Part shown: piece by piece, positions 13,401-20,737 of the stretch
How positions within the stretch are numbered: the stretch's first letter is position 1
Layout: each line of letters begins with the position of its first letter
Origin: Acidobacteriota bacterium
GTDB lineage: Bacteria; Acidobacteriota; Thermoanaerobaculia; Multivoradales; J023
DNA length: 64,000 bases
NCBI GenBank assembly: GCA_029263395.1
Contig: JAJCXO010000138.1
Span: forward strand, 62,001-126,000
Direction of reading: 5' to 3'
Notes under the pieces: generated by a model
Seen by the model: only the letters and a program-made list of their open reading frames with translations
The model's database searches: none
What the model was told of the DNA's origin: nothing
Program-made: the position numbers and the translations under genes

Positions 13401-13443
13401 TGGGCGAGAGTCGAGTAATCGCCTCGACATTCTGCGGTTTCAT
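1444..13443 (-). CDS. Terminal NRPS: C-A-T-E-C-A-T-C-A-T-TE (three modules, release)
   Basis: This 3999-residue synthetase adds the last three amino acids and releases the chain. C1 (about 10-440; HHILIDGW) has the DCL-type start LSPMQEG, fitting the D-residue supplied by the preceding E domain. A1 is at 470-965, T1 (GGDSI, Ser near 1037) follows, then E (1085-1510; HHLVVDGVSW, Ser-Phe-Asn-Tyr-Leu-Gly motif). C2 (1540-1960; LSPLQQG) is again DCL-type. A2 is at 2010-2540 and T2 near 2617. C3 (2670-3090; LSFAQQR) is LCL-type. A3 is at 3130-3620, T3 near 3689, and the type I TE is at 3745-3990 with GWSFGG and a late GNHY histidine. By my manual alignment the A1 pocket is D-L-Y-D-F-S-L-V-W-K, nearest to cysteine codes (weak). 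A2 and A3 pockets are not recognised. A3 has a deviating core, TSGTSGVPKA. The gene starts 40 nt after the GT-NRPS stop, with an AGAGGA ribosome site. Confidence 0.95.
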   Translation of the reverse strand: MKPQNVEAITRLSPMQEGILFHTLYEKETGLYCLRFASSLRGPLSIEDLHLAWDEVFARHGILRTSFHWEDLNKIVQVVHKQVSLPFEVEDWSHLPDLEQAAAWRDLCRSETHRGFDLSKAPISRFRLIRVADEDYRFLWICHHILIDGWSLAVILAEVFQIYRARTRGQQPALANARPFKDYVGWLQKADMSAAQVFFEKRFGDFTAPTPIGRRGAAAGASEGRSQRRETIGLRATRDLVTLARRQQLTINSLVQTAWALLLSRYSGESDVVFGATVSGRSAALPGIESMVGLFINTLPVRVRVDHSARLLPRLQRVQQHHSELLEFEFTPLHQVQGWSGTGRGTPLFDHILVFENYPIQDAVGREQGDSRDLTVEPEDSLEQINYALALIVQADDEIVVRANYDTADLDATEVERLLKQLRCVLEAMADQPDRLLSSLPWLTGAETHQALYAWNDTRQPLACGTLQSLFRSQAEKTPQAIAVVAGDGRLSYEEIGDEAGRWARRLRHAGVGRGTLVGVFLSRRWEMVPVLLGILEAGGLYVPFEFSFPAKRISWILSSLGIRHMVLDHQALDHLSADADGEGPESIDRFFCVDSERPEQTLPNFAQGRVVWPTVGEVEGPVHLPEVGPEDFAYYIFTSGSTGTPKGVMVRHQPVLNLIHWVNSTFEIGPLDRLLFVTSLCFDLSVYDIFGILAAGGTVRVASGRETRDPERLAQILAEEPVTFWDSAPAALQQLIPFLPRRAALERRQHLRLVFQSGDWVPLTLPEEMRQVFPNARVVALGGATEATVWSNFFPVSEVESRWNSIPYGRPIPNARYHVLDATLQPCGIGISGDLFIGGDCLAAGYAGAPQLTAWKFLPDAFTPTDGARLYRTGDRARFGSDGNIEFLGRLDHQVKVRGFRIELGEIESVLGEHPGVAESVVLAREDEPGRKQLVAYYLAASASEPPANDALRDYLTGLLPSYMVPAAFVMLETFPVTVNGKLDRKALPAPDVDRPAAVEILGPRTDVEEALVDIWQQLLRLEEVGVDENFFELGGDSILSIQLVSKAKKAGLRLNPRQVFEYPTVAELASVATLATTVLENDEPGSEPVGLTPAQHWFFEQDLTAPHHFNQSLFLASKRRLSVAHLIAAFEQLSHHHHALRLRFRRQSGRWQQVHAAPQEASSFTVIDLGLLSPAILKAHIETAANAVQGSLDLARGPLLRGVLFRLPDAADRLLLVCHHLVVDGVSWRILLEDLMLAHSQLESGKTIDLPARTTSFHRWTRLLAETAQSSETAAELAMWTAPERARVPALPRDRTPAADRSSEHSNTFVSVEHVDSSLSANATRALLREVPATYQTQIDDVLLAALGQAIAGWTGQRRCLVALEKHGRNELDDRIDLSRTVGWFTAFCPVLLELPQAADPGEVLLAVKDQLRAMPGDGFGYGLLRYLHPDADVQDSLRDLPQPELSFNYLGQVDLALGRETLFEAAPEFGGHGRAPQQRRRYLIEVDAHIVDGCLRTSWTYCPHLHDRATIEGLAEHTVAALNDLIRHCSSTASRRYSPSDFPLAMISQPRLDTLVRKLAGEDLSAELEALYPLSPLQQGLLFHSVFEPESGVYSIQLRCELDGALDGAVFRRAWTLLFARHQVLRTAFFWEGLDRPLQAVLPQVELPFEQLDWSAAAETQLEALFAARLESDLKQGFELSRAPLARLLLVRVAPDRHRFVLSLHHLLIDGWSLAQLIREAMALYSELAVGRSLDLPAPRPFVDYIAWLEQRDLEAASKFWQGHLEGVTEPGYLTSSAGGGSRSIPSERLPFAVRPEVSSGVATFARSQGLTVNVVLQGVWALLLSRYSGRREALFGITVAGRPPELDGVESMIGLFINTLPLRLEVDPKSVLVPWLLEVQQHQAEVMDFAFLSLTRVQELSSLPPGSELFDNILVFENYPTANASSAGAGSDGPDVTIRSMFSDERSSYAVSLVLGRDLEGSLIFDPARLEPRLAHRLIGHLGSLFEELVNNPSGRLEGLSMLNAAERSQLVAWSRAADAPAVSRSRPSLPDLPLHRLIAGAAERDPEAPSVIFGDLVLPYGELLSRSRRLAARLRSAGTGPETPVGLFLGRSVDMIVGMLAVLEAGGVYVPLDPEYPRQRLLQVLEDLSVWGGGRKPLLLTAETLIERLPEVEVEIILCDGDVDSDSLSEALVQPPSDEVLIDHAAYVIYTSGSTGRPKGVTVSHRNAVRSLSARLQVYSGRPVRFLLVPSFSFDSSIAPMFWTLVEGGCLVLPDEEAAKDGDALIDLIADHEITHWLSVPSLYSVILDFGAEDHARGGAVLESLRTVVVAGEACTRDLVQRHLDALPSADLYNEYGPTEASVWSSFHRFTAVDVAADPEPTEASARSMAGRPVTIGRAVPNWCLFVLDGQGQLMPPGLAGELFIGGEGVARGYLGRPSETASRFVPDSLSIVEGSTADGSVTGGRRLYRTGDRVRYREDGGLEFLGRFDQQVKIRGYRIELAEIEAVLQEQPAVVQAAVLAHDDSSARTRLVAYVVARVLDEQTLRQVLAEQLPNYMVPDRIVLLEALPLLPNGKVDRQRLPRLSAEQRRQPIARATPMIGPAEELVLAVFRPLLEVPELGPDDDFFAFGGHSLLAMRAVSQLGRVFGTKVSLRTLFEAPTARAIAAEVQVANGMSEVTPLIPVDRTGELPLSFAQQRMWFLDRLDPASSAYNVPMAVRLRGGLDPTALQSCLELLTERQEVLRTSFPDASAERVPVQRIASRARLWGRVDLRRLESADRPAAARNLAVVETRAPFDLSHGPLLRMRLVQLSEDDHAIVLTAHHIIFDAWSMAVFIRELSELYVAWTEGRAAELPTLTIQYADYAVWQRQMLKRQGLESQLAYWTERLGGDLPVLSLATDGLPETTDDARGGVVSRRLDGARVSALLELGQGEGSTLFMTFLALFSLLLSRLSNQDDIIVGVPIAGRQHAGTESLIGCFLNTLALRCDLSQAPTFLELLGQVRRRVLEAYEHQDVPFEQIVERVQPRRDLHRSPIFEVLLNVMDNVDRSVADAGRPANFLGLESEALAASDPEAKLLLSLEVIRSGGEIDLQLVFQRQRLAEQRAEELLDQLVGLVTQAVEGPEQKVATYSLLTPSASALVADPELALSEPKFPPVAHAILDRARRSSTAIALRQGELSWNYGTLATHALEVVARLRDQGFVPGDTVVVEGERRAELVAAVLGILAGGGVLLTMDPQLPGRRKRWMLEHTRARHRVVIAGSEVEATWLDGLEVDTLELSGMGEASSEISSVDLPSLEPDAPAYIFFTSGTSGVPKAVVGQQRSLAHFLNWQRDTFEVTDRDRVPLLSGLAFDAVLRDILLPLISGGELHLPVRALAPDDVIPWMRVEGITLLHSVPSVVRSWLAMSQAASGETSIDSLRWTFFSGEPLEADLVAAWRRTAGSTGKVVNFYGPTETTMIRCFHVIEEQPELGVQMAGRALPQSQALVLAPGGQLCGLGEVGEIYLRTPFRTLGYLGQATETRRWFIPNPWRQDPTDLLYRTGDLGRYQLNGGLEILGRLDDQVKIRGVRIEPAEIGEVLARHEGVRQCFVLAKPGVGGLDGTLVGYVARRHDVELEVDDLRRHLGERLPAAMVPGIWQFVEKFELTPSGKIDRQALPVPEQTVDSPKRRVVAPRDDLEMRLVGIWEQVLEVSPIGVTESFFDLGGHSLLGVRLLAQIHSELGRELPMVSLFTAGTVESQAALLGQGEALGSTSLLVPIQPQGEESPIFWIHPGRGGVLCYHELARALGRERPFWALRARGHELGEDPSASVEEMATLYLEEIRTVQNQGPFHLAGWSFGGLVAFEMALRLRGEGEEVAFLGILDTFMPDSYHLQGNSSGPMQTVLDEIERLEGQELMNLVAKAKQQNMLPPEFSEDDAMRLARLTAAHQTAGHHYSPQIYTGPVTFFKAQEPLPEMKDAITGWQGIAPGLKVIEIPGNHYSMIETPRVDRLATELERSLDNLNIVCGEPAEVWS

Positions 13444-13483
13444 TGATTGGATCTTCCTCTTGTCTCGAGCTCGCTGGGTGCTC

Positions 13484-16400
13484 TCATTGGCTATCCGCCA
13501 ACAAACCCATCAAGTTATCGAGGTCCTCTTGATCCAGGTCTGACTCCGGAAAATCCGAAGGAGAATAGGATCCCGCATCGGGATCCAGACAATGGTGGAT
13601 CAGACTCTCGAGCACCTTCAGATAGTCATCGAGCAAGGTTTCGATGGTCGATCGAAGATGATGACTTTCGCTGTAGCTGCATTCGACGATCAATTGGCCG
13701 CCCTGTACAAAGGCGTCGAATTGCAGCAGATGGCGGCGCGGATTGCGGGGATCGATGGTCGGGCCAACCGCTTCGGGAGCTTCTGTATACGTTCCTTCGC
13801 GTTCGTCCTCCTCGCCGCCTCCCTGGCGTCCGAGGTAGTTGAAGGACACCTCAGGACGCAATTGGGTCGCTAAACGACGCCCGATGCTGCTCTCTGGCTG
13901 AAGAAAACGCAGCAACCCGTGGGGTATACCGCCATCAGGAATCGCGCGCAGCGTCTCTTTCACCGTCTTGATTAACTCACCAGGAGTCGCAGCTTCAGAA
14001 ACTTCCAAATAAACAGGATAGAGCGAAGTGAACCAGCCGATCGTACGGGTCACATCGAGGGTTTCGAACAGCTCTTCGCGGCCATGGCCTTCAAGGTCGA
14101 TCGCCAGGCTCCGAGTTCCGGTCCAGCCAGCAAATGCATCGATCAGAGCACTGAGCAAGAGATCGTTGATCTGGGTCTGATAGGCCGCTGGCGCTTGACG
14201 CAGCAACTGCTCGGTCGGCTCCGCGGCCAAAGCTCGGACCACTTGTTTAGCCGAGCCCTCGTGATTCTCGCCATGATCGAAGTCGACTGGCAACGCCGGC
14301 CATGGCCGCTCGTCCGCAAGCCACACAGCGCCCTGTTGTTCGGTCTCGGGGGACTTGGCCAACTCGGTCAATTGCTCGGCCCAGCTGCGGTAAGAGCTCG
14401 TCTTCGCTGGCAACTCGACGCCACCTCGACGATTCAGAGCGGAGTATGCAGAATGAAAATCTTCTAGCAAGATCGGCCAGGAAATCACATCCATCGCCAA
14501 GTGGTGCGTGACAATCAGTAACCGACTCGTGTTGTCACCGAGTTGGCAAGAGATCGCGCGAAAGATCGGTCCGTGGATAAGGTCGAGGCTCATCTGCGCC
14601 GCGAGTGCCAGGTCTTCCAATGCTTTCGTGTGCTCGGCTGCTGACAGCGCCGTCAGATCGAGATGGGTGTGCGGCGCCACCCCCGGCTCGACGAAACGCT
14701 GCCGCCAGCCGCCGGCTCGCGATTCAAAGCGGATGCGCAAGCAGTCGTGATGACGCTCCAGCCGGCCGATCGCCTGATGCACGGCCGCAGGATCGAGTGC
14801 TTCGCGTACGAGCAGAAAAGCTGCCAGGTTCCAATGTCCCGGATAGGGTAACTGCTGATCGAAGAACCAATGTTGAATCGGTGTCAGTGGAGCGTCTCCT
14901 AGCACCAGCCCTTGCTCTGCATCAACCTGACTGCCAAGGTCGACGACCGACGCCAAATCGGCGATCGTCTGATATTGAAACATCTGTCGCGGGGTCAGTC
15001 GGAGGCCGGCCTGGGTCGCGCGTGCGACGACTTGAATGCTCTGAATGGAATCCCCACCAAATTCGAAGAAGTTATCGTGGATACCTACCCTCTGAACCCC
15101 CAGCACCTGCGACCAGATCTCGGCCAAGGTGGTCTCGATCATCGACCGCGGCGCAACCACCTCACGCGGTAAGCTCTCGAGAGCTGCTTCAGACGAGGGC
15201 AATGCCTTGCGGTCGATCTTGCCATTGGGCGTCAAAGGTAACGTCTCGAGTAGGGTAAAGGTTGCCGGAATCATGTAGTCGCCCAGCACCGCGCTGAGCT
15301 GTGTCCGCAGATGAGGCACCAAGCTTTCCGTCATGGCGCCACGCATCGGATGATTGGCAAGGCGTTCGGGCGACCGCGATCGACGCCTCCACTGCTGGGC
15401 CGGCGGCATGGCTGGTCGCCGAGCCGATGCGTCCAATCGGCGGCAGATCAGATCGAAGTCACCGTCTCCGCGGTCCGACCAGGCAAGGTCGATGCGGTAC
15501 GGTAAGGTCGCCTCGAGTGCCCAGAGATCGGCTGGTTCGACGCCAGAAGAAGTGGCGGCTCGTGCCTTCGTGCTGCTTCGCAGCTGGCCTACATCGAACC
15601 GTTCGCTGTCCTCGCCAGACATACACTCACGCAACCCTCGATCGAAGGCGAGTCTGGCGTTAGGAACGCCAGACACTGCTAGCGTTTCGGGTCGCTCGCG
15701 CTGTAACCGCTCCCTCAGAGATTCGAGATCGAGACCTTCGCGAGTCCAATCGTGCCACGATGTTGGCGCATCCGAGTCGGGTACACTCTCGCCGGGCAGC
15801 CCGACATGCAACACCACGTCATAACGATACCGAGTCAACTCGTTGTGTGCACGGCCTCCCTTGAGTGACAACCCCACCGCACGCACCCGCGGCAAGTCCA
15901 ATGGCAAGGAGGTGAAGAACTCAGGTGCCAACAAGAGTTCCTTGTCGCGCCCCATCTGGAGTCGGATCTTCTGGCGCAGCGACTCAATGGTTTCATCCTC
16001 GTCGGCATGTGCTAGCTGGACTGCCGAATGAAAGGCTTCGAGCAGATCCAGATTCCGTATGCCACCGACGAAAACGAAACCGCCATCTCGGGTGCGCCGG
16101 ACTGCCTCCTTCAATGCCTGCCCCAGGTAATGCACCCCAGGAAAGTACTGAACCACCTCGTTCAGGATCACCAGATCATAGAAAGCGAGTCCAAAATCCA
16201 CTGGATCCGCGGCTTGCCCCTGACGTAGTTGTACTCCATCGAAGTCGTCTGCCAGCTCGGCCAGATGAGCTTCCAGGTCATCTAGAACCCGGCGGGAGAT
16301 ATCGGTGCCATGGTAGGCAGAACAATCCGGCGCCAGCCGAGTGAGCAAGAGGCCGGTGCCGCAACCGATTTCGAGTACCGTCTCGGGTTGCAGATCCCGT

Positions 16401-19400
16401 AGTCGGGAAACTGTGTCTTCGACACATTCTAGAATCTCGTCGTTGGGTAACGGCTCGCCAGTATGGCTGTCGACCCACACGCGCAGGTTGACACCTGGTT
16501 CCAGCGTCTTCTCACGATCACCGTAGGCCTCGTCGAAAACGACCTGCCAGTGATCCACACGATTCCGCTCGAGATGGTCCCTTTCTTCGAGATTCTCTTG
16601 ATCAGGTACAACATAGGCCGCGAGGCGTGCTGGCTGGTCATCAGCTTGCCACGCGATGACCGCCGCCTGCTTGACCGATGGGTCGGCCAGCAGTGCGGTC
16701 TCGATCTCTCCCAACTCGATGCGAAAACCGCGAATCTTGACTTGGTGGTCGACTCGGCCAACAAAATCGAGCACGCCAGAGGTCTTCCAGCGTGCCAAAT
16801 CACCCGTCGCATAGAGGCGTTCCCCGGGTTTGCGGGTGAATGGCGAAGGGACGAAGGTCGAAGCGGTCGCGCGGGCCTTGCCGAGGTAGCCGCGGCCCAC
16901 TCCAGGCCCTGCAACCACGAGCTCACCGACCACTCCAAGCGGCTGTGGTCGAAGGCCACGGCTGGCGACGAATAGCTGAAGGTTGTCCACTGGGCGACCG
17001 ATCGGCACACCGTTCACGACATCGGCCCCTCGGCGCAAGATGTGATGCGTGACATCGTCCGAACATTCAGTCGGGCCATAAGCATTGATCAGGGGGATAT
17101 CCGGATAGTGGTTCAGCCAGCGCTGTACCAGATCCAGTGGCAGAGCTTCACCGGTCGGTATTAGATAACGCAAGCGGTCTAGCCGTGGTCCACCCTCTCG
17201 ACTCTCGATCTCATCGAGCACCACACGCATCAAGGAAGGGACCGTCTCGAGAATCGTCACCCCGTCGCTCACCAATCGTGCGAGCATTTGCGGTGGATCC
17301 TGGACAATTTCGGTTGGAAGGATTTCTATCCGGCCGCCAACCAACAACGCGGCCAAGAACTGCCAAACTGAAATGTCAAAGCAGGGCGAGGCCGTCTGCG
17401 CCACCACATCGGCTGCACTCAGTTGCAGATCGCTAATCTTGGCATCGAGATGGTTGAGCATGCCGCGGTGATGCAACATGGCCCCCTTCGGCACCCCGGT
17501 CGAGCCCGAGGTGTAGATTACGTAAGCCAAACCGTTTGGGTCCGGGACCGGCAGGGCTGATAGCGGCCGCATCGGTCTCGACGGTTCGAGTAGATCCTCC
17601 AAGATCAACCAAGGTTTCTTTGGCCTCCCGTCTCCGACCGCAGACACCACATCCTCAGTGGACGTATCGATTAGCGACGCCAGCTCCTCCCCGACCAGGA
17701 CCAAGGCAGCACCACTCTCGTCGAGAATCTGCTCGCGACGGGCTGTTGGATGCTGCGGGTCGAGCGGCAGGTAGGCAGCTCCAGCGCGTAGGACACCGAG
17801 AATCGCGCAGAGCAGGCTCAGTCCGCGATTGGCGAGGAGCGCCACCAAGGGTTCACCGCCGAGCTCTTGCTCGACCAAAGCCGCGGCCACTCGCCGTGAC
17901 GCCTCGTCGAGCTGCCGAAAACTCATCTTATGGCCCTGGCATATCGCCGCGACGTTCCCTGGGGTTCGTTCGACCTGCTCAGCGAAGAGCCCGACAAAGC
18001 CACCTGGTCTACGTACCGATCGACTGCGGTCGTTGAACTCGCTGAGTATCTGATGCCGCTGTCCGCGGCTCGCCAGTGAAGGCTCTGTGAGCTGCTGATT
18101 CGGATGGCTCAAGAAGCCTTCTAGTAGCCGCTGATACTGTCGCATCCAACGATCGACAGTAGTGGCGTCGAAAAGGTCAGTATCGAACTCTACGATGCCA
18201 CCAAGCTGCTCCGCTGCATCGACCAACATCACCACGAGATCAAACTTGGCGGCGCCGGACTCGACTTCGAACGGTGCCAGGCGCAAGCCAGGCAGTTTCA
18301 ACTCACCCTGAGGTGTATTCTGCAAGGCGAACATCGTTTGAAAGAGCGGTGTTCGGTCGAGATCTCGCTCGAGTTCCATCGCTTCAACCACACGGGCAAA
18401 CGGTACGCTCTGATGAGCGAAGGCATCGATCACCCGAGTCCGGACCCGCTGCAGGAGGCTCGCAAAGGTCGGATCGCCCGAAAGATCTGTCCGCACCGCC
18501 AACTGATTGACAAAAAAGCCGATCAGTGGCTCGATCTCGGAACGTGTTCGGTTGGCTACATCGGTGCCGATCACGATGTCTCGTTGGCCGGTAAGCCTGC
18601 CCAACAACGCGTTGAAGGCAGCGAGGAGCACCATGAAACCGGTTGAATCGGTTGCCCGAGCATAGTGTCGAACACGCTGCGTAAGCGAATCCGGCCAGGT
18701 CAACGACCGCCGGGCACCACGGCCACTCGGCATAGCTGGACGTGGCCGATCCGTCGGCAGTGCAAGGCGAGCCGGGGCACCCTGCAGCTGCTGACGCCAA
18801 TGCTCGACCTGGGACTCGAAGTCAGGTCCCGACAATTCTTTGCGCTGCCAAGCAGCGAAGTCGGCATATTGGATTGCCAACGCTGGTAGAGGATTCGGTC
18901 GCCCGTTGCTGTAGGCCGCATATAGCGCCGCCAACTCGCTGACAAAAATACCGAGAGACCAGCCATCGGCAGCGATGTGGTGGACCACGACGCCCAGAAC
19001 ACAGTCTTCTTCGGCCAGCTGCAGTAGGTGAAACCTTACCGGCCGCTCACAACTCAAATCGAAGGGCTGCTGCAAATCCTCGGTCAGGAGGCGACGCACA
19101 GCCTGCAGGCGTGCCTCGCCCACCAGGTTGCCAACTGGCTCCGCTCGTAACGCCAAATCGATCGGCGGCTGAATCTGCTGAACAGCCACTCCGTCCTCGA
19201 CAGAAAAGACGGTACGCAGCACGGCATGCCGTTCGAGAATCGTGGAGAGGCTGCGATTCAAGGCTCCGGTATCCAAGTCACCGAGGAGTCGCACCGCACC
19301 GAACTCATTGTAGGCCGAGCTCTCAGGCTCGAGTTGCGTCAGGAACCAGAGCCGTTCCTGCTCGAACGAAAGTCGGGCCGGCTGCATTTGGTCGCGTCGT

Positions 19401-20737
19401 GGAATATCAACCACCGGTGACGCCAGCTGTCCGTTTGTGTTCTGTTTCCGGGCTTGGAGCGCCCGCAACGCCAGTAGCGTTCGTTGCTGCTTGGTCAGTC
19501 GACTCGCTTTCGACTTGCGCTCTTCGCGGACCTCCTTCTCGCTGGAAAAAAGGTGCTGCCGCGGTTTCAGGTTTCGAAGGAAACTCTCGAATTGATCGAT
19601 CCCCAAGCCACTGACGAAACGCTCGGCGGCGGCGCGCGACCGATCAGATATTTCGGCATACCTTCGGCGATCGCTCAACAGCGAGGTCAAAGCCTCCCGC
19701 CAGGGTCCGATATCTTGATGCGGAACGATGGCGATCGGATTGCTCCGGTCGTCGAACCGATCCTCGTAGGACTGAATCGGGCGAACCGGCAGAATGTAGT
19801 CGACCCCCAGCTTAGCCTCCGCCAGCCCCTCGACGTCGCTGGCGATCACCGGCAAACCCCGCAACATCGCTTCGATCGGTAGCAGCGGGAAAGCTTCCGA
19901 CCACAGCGACGGCATCACCAATATTCGGGTCAGACGGAAAATATCATCGATGTCGTCGGCCGGCGGCAAGAGTGTGACGTTAGGCAATTTCTCGAGTCGC
20001 GCGCGCTCGACATCGGTTGTCCCCCAGGTCGGCACAGCAGCAAAAGCGACGTCCGGGAACTCAGCAGCGAGGCTCTCGAAAATCGGGCCGCCCTTGTAAT
20101 CGCAAGGGTTCACGAGGGTCACATAACCATCGTCGAAATCGCTCAGGCGTTGCCACGGCCCCTCCCCATAGATAGGGAATCCGATTACGACCGACTCACA
20201 GTCCCCCCACTGGCGCAGGTACTTCTCGACGTAGCGACTGACAGTGATGATGCCAGCAGCTTGTTGGACCAGCTTGGTCTTGTTTTGACTAGGCGAGAAA
20301 CTGCGGGGACCGAATGGCAAATGTAATGGCGTGTGCACGATGTAAACGACGCGCGCTGGACAAACCTCCAGAGCCACCTCGAGCATCTCTTGCCCAGGGT
20401 CCTCGGAGGAGACCATGACCCAAGTAGGATCGAATTGCTGCAGCAACTTTTCGAGCCATTCCCTGGTTAGCTTCCGGTCGTGGACAGCATGAACCTCCAC
20501 CTTCTCAGAGGTGAACACATCGACACCCGGATGAGCGACATCGACGCTCAGCGATCGTTCGGCCAAGGCTTGGTAGAATTCTTCTCGGTTCCCGGGGCCG
20601 TGACTACCGGTCGTAGGTACCAGGGCCTTGCATTCGTGACCACAAGCGGCCAATCCCTCGATCAAGGCGCGATTGGCTTTGTTGGCCCCGCCGAGGGTCG
20701 GAACATAGAGCATGTTCTGGATGAGGACGATCTTCAT
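13484..20737 (-). CDS. Glycosyltransferase-NRPS fusion: GT4-C-A-MT-T-E
   Basis: Residues 1-390 form a GT4-type glycosyltransferase: an N-terminal Rossmann start with a GG-N-A-N-R pattern, and a C-terminal donor site with EAMLRGLPVIAS. A helical linker (about 395-450, TKQQRTLLALRALQ) looks like the N-terminal docking helix of an ordinary NRPS. Then come C (455-890; LSFEQER, LCL-type; HHIAADGW), A (920-1840; TSGSTGVPKG near 1077; A10 NGKIDRKAL), a SAM methyltransferase inserted between A8 and A10 (about 1385-1800; LEIGCGTG near 1457), T (GGDSI, Ser near 1896) and E (1950-2370; HHLAMDVISW). It should add one residue, probably N-methylate it (the family's usual role) and epimerise it. The pocket reads D-I-W-E-I-T-A-D-D-K, which I cannot assign. 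The protein ends just after the YSPSDFP linker that normally joins E to the next C domain. A strong AGGAG lies 10 nt before the ATG. Confidence 0.93.
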   Translation of the reverse strand: MKIVLIQNMLYVPTLGGANKANRALIEGLAACGHECKALVPTTGSHGPGNREEFYQALAERSLSVDVAHPGVDVFTSEKVEVHAVHDRKLTREWLEKLLQQFDPTWVMVSSEDPGQEMLEVALEVCPARVVYIVHTPLHLPFGPRSFSPSQNKTKLVQQAAGIITVSRYVEKYLRQWGDCESVVIGFPIYGEGPWQRLSDFDDGYVTLVNPCDYKGGPIFESLAAEFPDVAFAAVPTWGTTDVERARLEKLPNVTLLPPADDIDDIFRLTRILVMPSLWSEAFPLLPIEAMLRGLPVIASDVEGLAEAKLGVDYILPVRPIQSYEDRFDDRSNPIAIVPHQDIGPWREALTSLLSDRRRYAEISDRSRAAAERFVSGLGIDQFESFLRNLKPRQHLFSSEKEVREERKSKASRLTKQQRTLLALRALQARKQNTNGQLASPVVDIPRRDQMQPARLSFEQERLWFLTQLEPESSAYNEFGAVRLLGDLDTGALNRSLSTILERHAVLRTVFSVEDGVAVQQIQPPIDLALRAEPVGNLVGEARLQAVRRLLTEDLQQPFDLSCERPVRFHLLQLAEEDCVLGVVVHHIAADGWSLGIFVSELAALYAAYSNGRPNPLPALAIQYADFAAWQRKELSGPDFESQVEHWRQQLQGAPARLALPTDRPRPAMPSGRGARRSLTWPDSLTQRVRHYARATDSTGFMVLLAAFNALLGRLTGQRDIVIGTDVANRTRSEIEPLIGFFVNQLAVRTDLSGDPTFASLLQRVRTRVIDAFAHQSVPFARVVEAMELERDLDRTPLFQTMFALQNTPQGELKLPGLRLAPFEVESGAAKFDLVVMLVDAAEQLGGIVEFDTDLFDATTVDRWMRQYQRLLEGFLSHPNQQLTEPSLASRGQRHQILSEFNDRSRSVRRPGGFVGLFAEQVERTPGNVAAICQGHKMSFRQLDEASRRVAAALVEQELGGEPLVALLANRGLSLLCAILGVLRAGAAYLPLDPQHPTARREQILDESGAALVLVGEELASLIDTSTEDVVSAVGDGRPKKPWLILEDLLEPSRPMRPLSALPVPDPNGLAYVIYTSGSTGVPKGAMLHHRGMLNHLDAKISDLQLSAADVVAQTASPCFDISVWQFLAALLVGGRIEILPTEIVQDPPQMLARLVSDGVTILETVPSLMRVVLDEIESREGGPRLDRLRYLIPTGEALPLDLVQRWLNHYPDIPLINAYGPTECSDDVTHHILRRGADVVNGVPIGRPVDNLQLFVASRGLRPQPLGVVGELVVAGPGVGRGYLGKARATASTFVPSPFTRKPGERLYATGDLARWKTSGVLDFVGRVDHQVKIRGFRIELGEIETALLADPSVKQAAVIAWQADDQPARLAAYVVPDQENLEERDHLERNRVDHWQVVFDEAYGDREKTLEPGVNLRVWVDSHTGEPLPNDEILECVEDTVSRLRDLQPETVLEIGCGTGLLLTRLAPDCSAYHGTDISRRVLDDLEAHLAELADDFDGVQLRQGQAADPVDFGLAFYDLVILNEVVQYFPGVHYLGQALKEAVRRTRDGGFVFVGGIRNLDLLEAFHSAVQLAHADEDETIESLRQKIRLQMGRDKELLLAPEFFTSLPLDLPRVRAVGLSLKGGRAHNELTRYRYDVVLHVGLPGESVPDSDAPTSWHDWTREGLDLESLRERLQRERPETLAVSGVPNARLAFDRGLRECMSGEDSERFDVGQLRSSTKARAATSSGVEPADLWALEATLPYRIDLAWSDRGDGDFDLICRRLDASARRPAMPPAQQWRRRSRSPERLANHPMRGAMTESLVPHLRTQLSAVLGDYMIPATFTLLETLPLTPNGKIDRKALPSSEAALESLPREVVAPRSMIETTLAEIWSQVLGVQRVGIHDNFFEFGGDSIQSIQVVARATQAGLRLTPRQMFQYQTIADLASVVDLGSQVDAEQGLVLGDAPLTPIQHWFFDQQLPYPGHWNLAAFLLVREALDPAAVHQAIGRLERHHDCLRIRFESRAGGWRQRFVEPGVAPHTHLDLTALSAAEHTKALEDLALAAQMSLDLIHGPIFRAISCQLGDNTSRLLIVTHHLAMDVISWPILLEDFHSAYSALNRRGGVELPAKTSSYRSWAEQLTELAKSPETEQQGAVWLADERPWPALPVDFDHGENHEGSAKQVVRALAAEPTEQLLRQAPAAYQTQINDLLLSALIDAFAGWTGTRSLAIDLEGHGREELFETLDVTRTIGWFTSLYPVYLEVSEAATPGELIKTVKETLRAIPDGGIPHGLLRFLQPESSIGRRLATQLRPEVSFNYLGRQGGGEEDEREGTYTEAPEAVGPTIDPRNPRRHLLQFDAFVQGGQLIVECSYSESHHLRSTIETLLDDYLKVLESLIHHCLDPDAGSYSPSDFPESDLDQEDLDNLMGLLADSQ

